64,000 nt of DNA from Saccharum officinarum (taxonomy: Eukaryota > Streptophyta > Magnoliopsida > Poales > Poaceae), in contig CM036179.1 in NCBI GenBank assembly GCA_020631735.1, positions 24,109,063 through 24,173,062 on the forward strand. Direction: 5' to 3'. How positions within the stretch are numbered: position 1 is the first letter of the stretch; every line of letters begins with the position of its first letter. The position numbers were made by a program, and so were the translations under genes. Shown piece by piece: positions 62,331 to 64,000 of the stretch. Under the pieces are notes generated by a model. It did no database searches. It was not told the origin of the DNA and was given only the letters and a program-made list of their open reading frames with translations.

Positions 62331-64000
62331 GTATGCCCACCCCTCTGCTCTCCCTTGAAACCGAGCACCCAAACCCTAGCTAACGTAATCTATTTGGGTT
62401 TTTTTGCTCGGATCTCATCTAATTACTAGTGTATATATGTCCATCCTACTAACGATTGGGTCCGCTCCTGATCGATAGTGCTGCTGCAAGCCTGCAACGG
62501 ATCGTTAGGTTTTGCAATTCGGTGTGTTTTGAACATAGTAAGGCTACGATTTTGGCGATGAGAGGGAAATGGGGGCGGATGGTTAGTAGTTTTGCGGGCA
62601 CTTGAGTTCGCTGTATGCAATTTGAGCTGTCACTGTTTTTTGCGTGGTTTTTTTAGTGCGTAGTTGTATTTGAGAACGCTTCAGAGCGCAGAATTTGCTC
62701 AGCTGCTGAGATTCATAGACGTTCTAGCTGTTGGTTTTAGCTACGAATGCTGTTTCTGAGGGGCAACACGCAAGTTATTTATGTTGGTTTATGATGCTAC
62801 CTAGTTTTCTGCAGCAGATGATACTTAGTTTGGGGCTGAAATGCTGTGCCCTATGTGTAACTACTGACTTTCCTTTTAGTATGGTAATAACTCGCGACCT
62901 CTATTACTGAGACAAATCCTTTTGTAGTTCGGTGTTGAGGTTAAGAAACTGATATCACACAGAAAATGACCTATTTGAAGCCACAGTTGATCGACTCAAT
63001 TTGTTTGCTCGCTTGGCTAGTTGGCTTGCTCCATAATCTTTGCACTAGCTTGTGGACATGTTTGAATAAAAAAGCATATATAGTTTTCTGCAATAGTTGA
63101 TTGTCTAGAATGCTGGAATTACTCCAAATATTTATCCAACAGTGTATTTTCAGCTTATTCTCAGAACTTGTCTCTGCTTTGGACCTGGGTGACTGAACAG
63201 AATTGATGTGGGACCCGAGATAGACCAAAAGGCATAGTTGTTTTTTAATCTTATTGGTCAGTAATTTTAGTGCCCTGACCAACATATGCTAGCCTATAAG
63301 TAATAAAATATGACAATGGCTTTATGATTGATAGAACTTACAAAATCAATGTAAACTGGATTTTCTGTGTTTTCTAGTGTATTTTATTGTGGGATCTTCT
63401 GTTTTGAAGGCTATTATCAGTGCACAGCTAATTACCGTAACTGTAACACATCAGGTCATCTTGCGGCATGGAATTTTTCATTTTAGGAATACCTTATTTA
63501 TCTTTTTTTACAAACAGAACATTAGAAAATCTAGATCGACAAAATGTATGAAGGCCTATCACATCATTTTTACTAAGTTAAATCTTCAGTTATGAGAAAG
63601 ATGCCATAGTTCTTGCTTTTTTACATACTTGCTAAAATCTGGATTAGGTTTTAGGGAGGCATCATGGCAAGCTGTTCCAGAGTGTTGTTTTATGAAGACT
63701 GATTAGATTGCTATTAAATTAATGGGCTAATAACATACATCATAAGTGTTTTGAGCAATGGAACACTTAAAGGTGAAACTCATGACTACAACATATGTGA
63801 TACAAAATTAGATGATGTGTTTTGTGAAAGATTTAAGGTAGTTCTGGATAGGACAATTTAACACATAATTTTTACTTGTTTTACTCATCATCAAAATCTT
63901 TTGTCAAAAAAAAGAAACTTTCTGTATTGTGTCCATGGAATTGTGTTATAATGAGCCTCAATGCTGGGCATATAAGTCCAGAACTGATTTTATTTGCTCT

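Larger units (their letters stand above)
54406..64000. repeat. Large direct repeat, copy 2 (9595 bp to window end)
   Basis: Equivalent to 27253-36902 from its first base after the gap to the window edge. See copy 1 for the pattern of differences. Confidence 0.95.

Overview
The window is nuclear DNA from a grass (Poaceae). The genes have many short GT-AG introns, the intergenic space is packed with MITEs, MULEs, hAT, CACTA, LINE and LTR elements, and the gene families and their order are typical of grasses. An Andropogoneae genome (sorghum, sugarcane or Miscanthus type) is my best guess, by inference only. A run of 100 Ns (54306-54405) marks a scaffold join.

Three host genes can be modelled to base level. 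(1) A 13-exon peroxisomal/glyoxysomal citrate synthase on the minus strand (6651-11088, 504 aa, N-terminal PTS2). (2) A 4-exon FT/TFL1-family (PEBP, florigen-like) gene on the minus strand (14944-16561, 185 aa). (3) HEI10, the meiotic crossover RING E3/SUMO-ligase-like protein, on the plus strand (coding 38154-40102, 303 aa, with an upstream 5'UTR exon ending at 35234). A broken heat-shock-factor DNA-binding-domain fragment lies at 53704-53835. From memory, rice chromosome 2 carries HsfC2a, HEI10, an FT-like gene and citrate synthase as near neighbours in the same relative order, so this looks like a conserved gene block inflated by transposons.

Layout: 64-4750 complete hAT element (8-bp TSD) with a frameshifted transposase; 5320-6302 MULE (9-bp TSD); 6651-11088 citrate synthase, with a perfect 84-bp inverted repeat in intron 1; 11266-12330 MITE cluster; 12690-13811 second MULE of the same family; 14944-16561 FT-like gene; about 16840-18600 copia pol remnant interrupted by a TRIM (17651-18394); 19330-20063 three MITEs nested inside each other; 20064-27252 mostly unclassified repeat-rich DNA with a CACTA-like block; 27253-34345 solo LTR, CACTA element, long LTR-like repeat and degenerate LINE; 34346-41095 HEI10; 41096-52896 complete Tekay-type chromovirus LTR retrotransposon (5-bp TSD, LTRs about 99% identical, coding region broken); 52897-54305 HSF fragment; then the gap.

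After the gap, 54406-64000 repeats 27253-36902 almost base for base. It contains the same solo LTR, CACTA, LINE and HEI10 5'UTR/intron 1. The two copies differ mainly by small indels, many in homopolymers. This looks more like an alternate haplotype or unpolished overlapping contig joined across the gap than an old duplication, but a real recent tandem duplication of the HEI10 5' region is not excluded.
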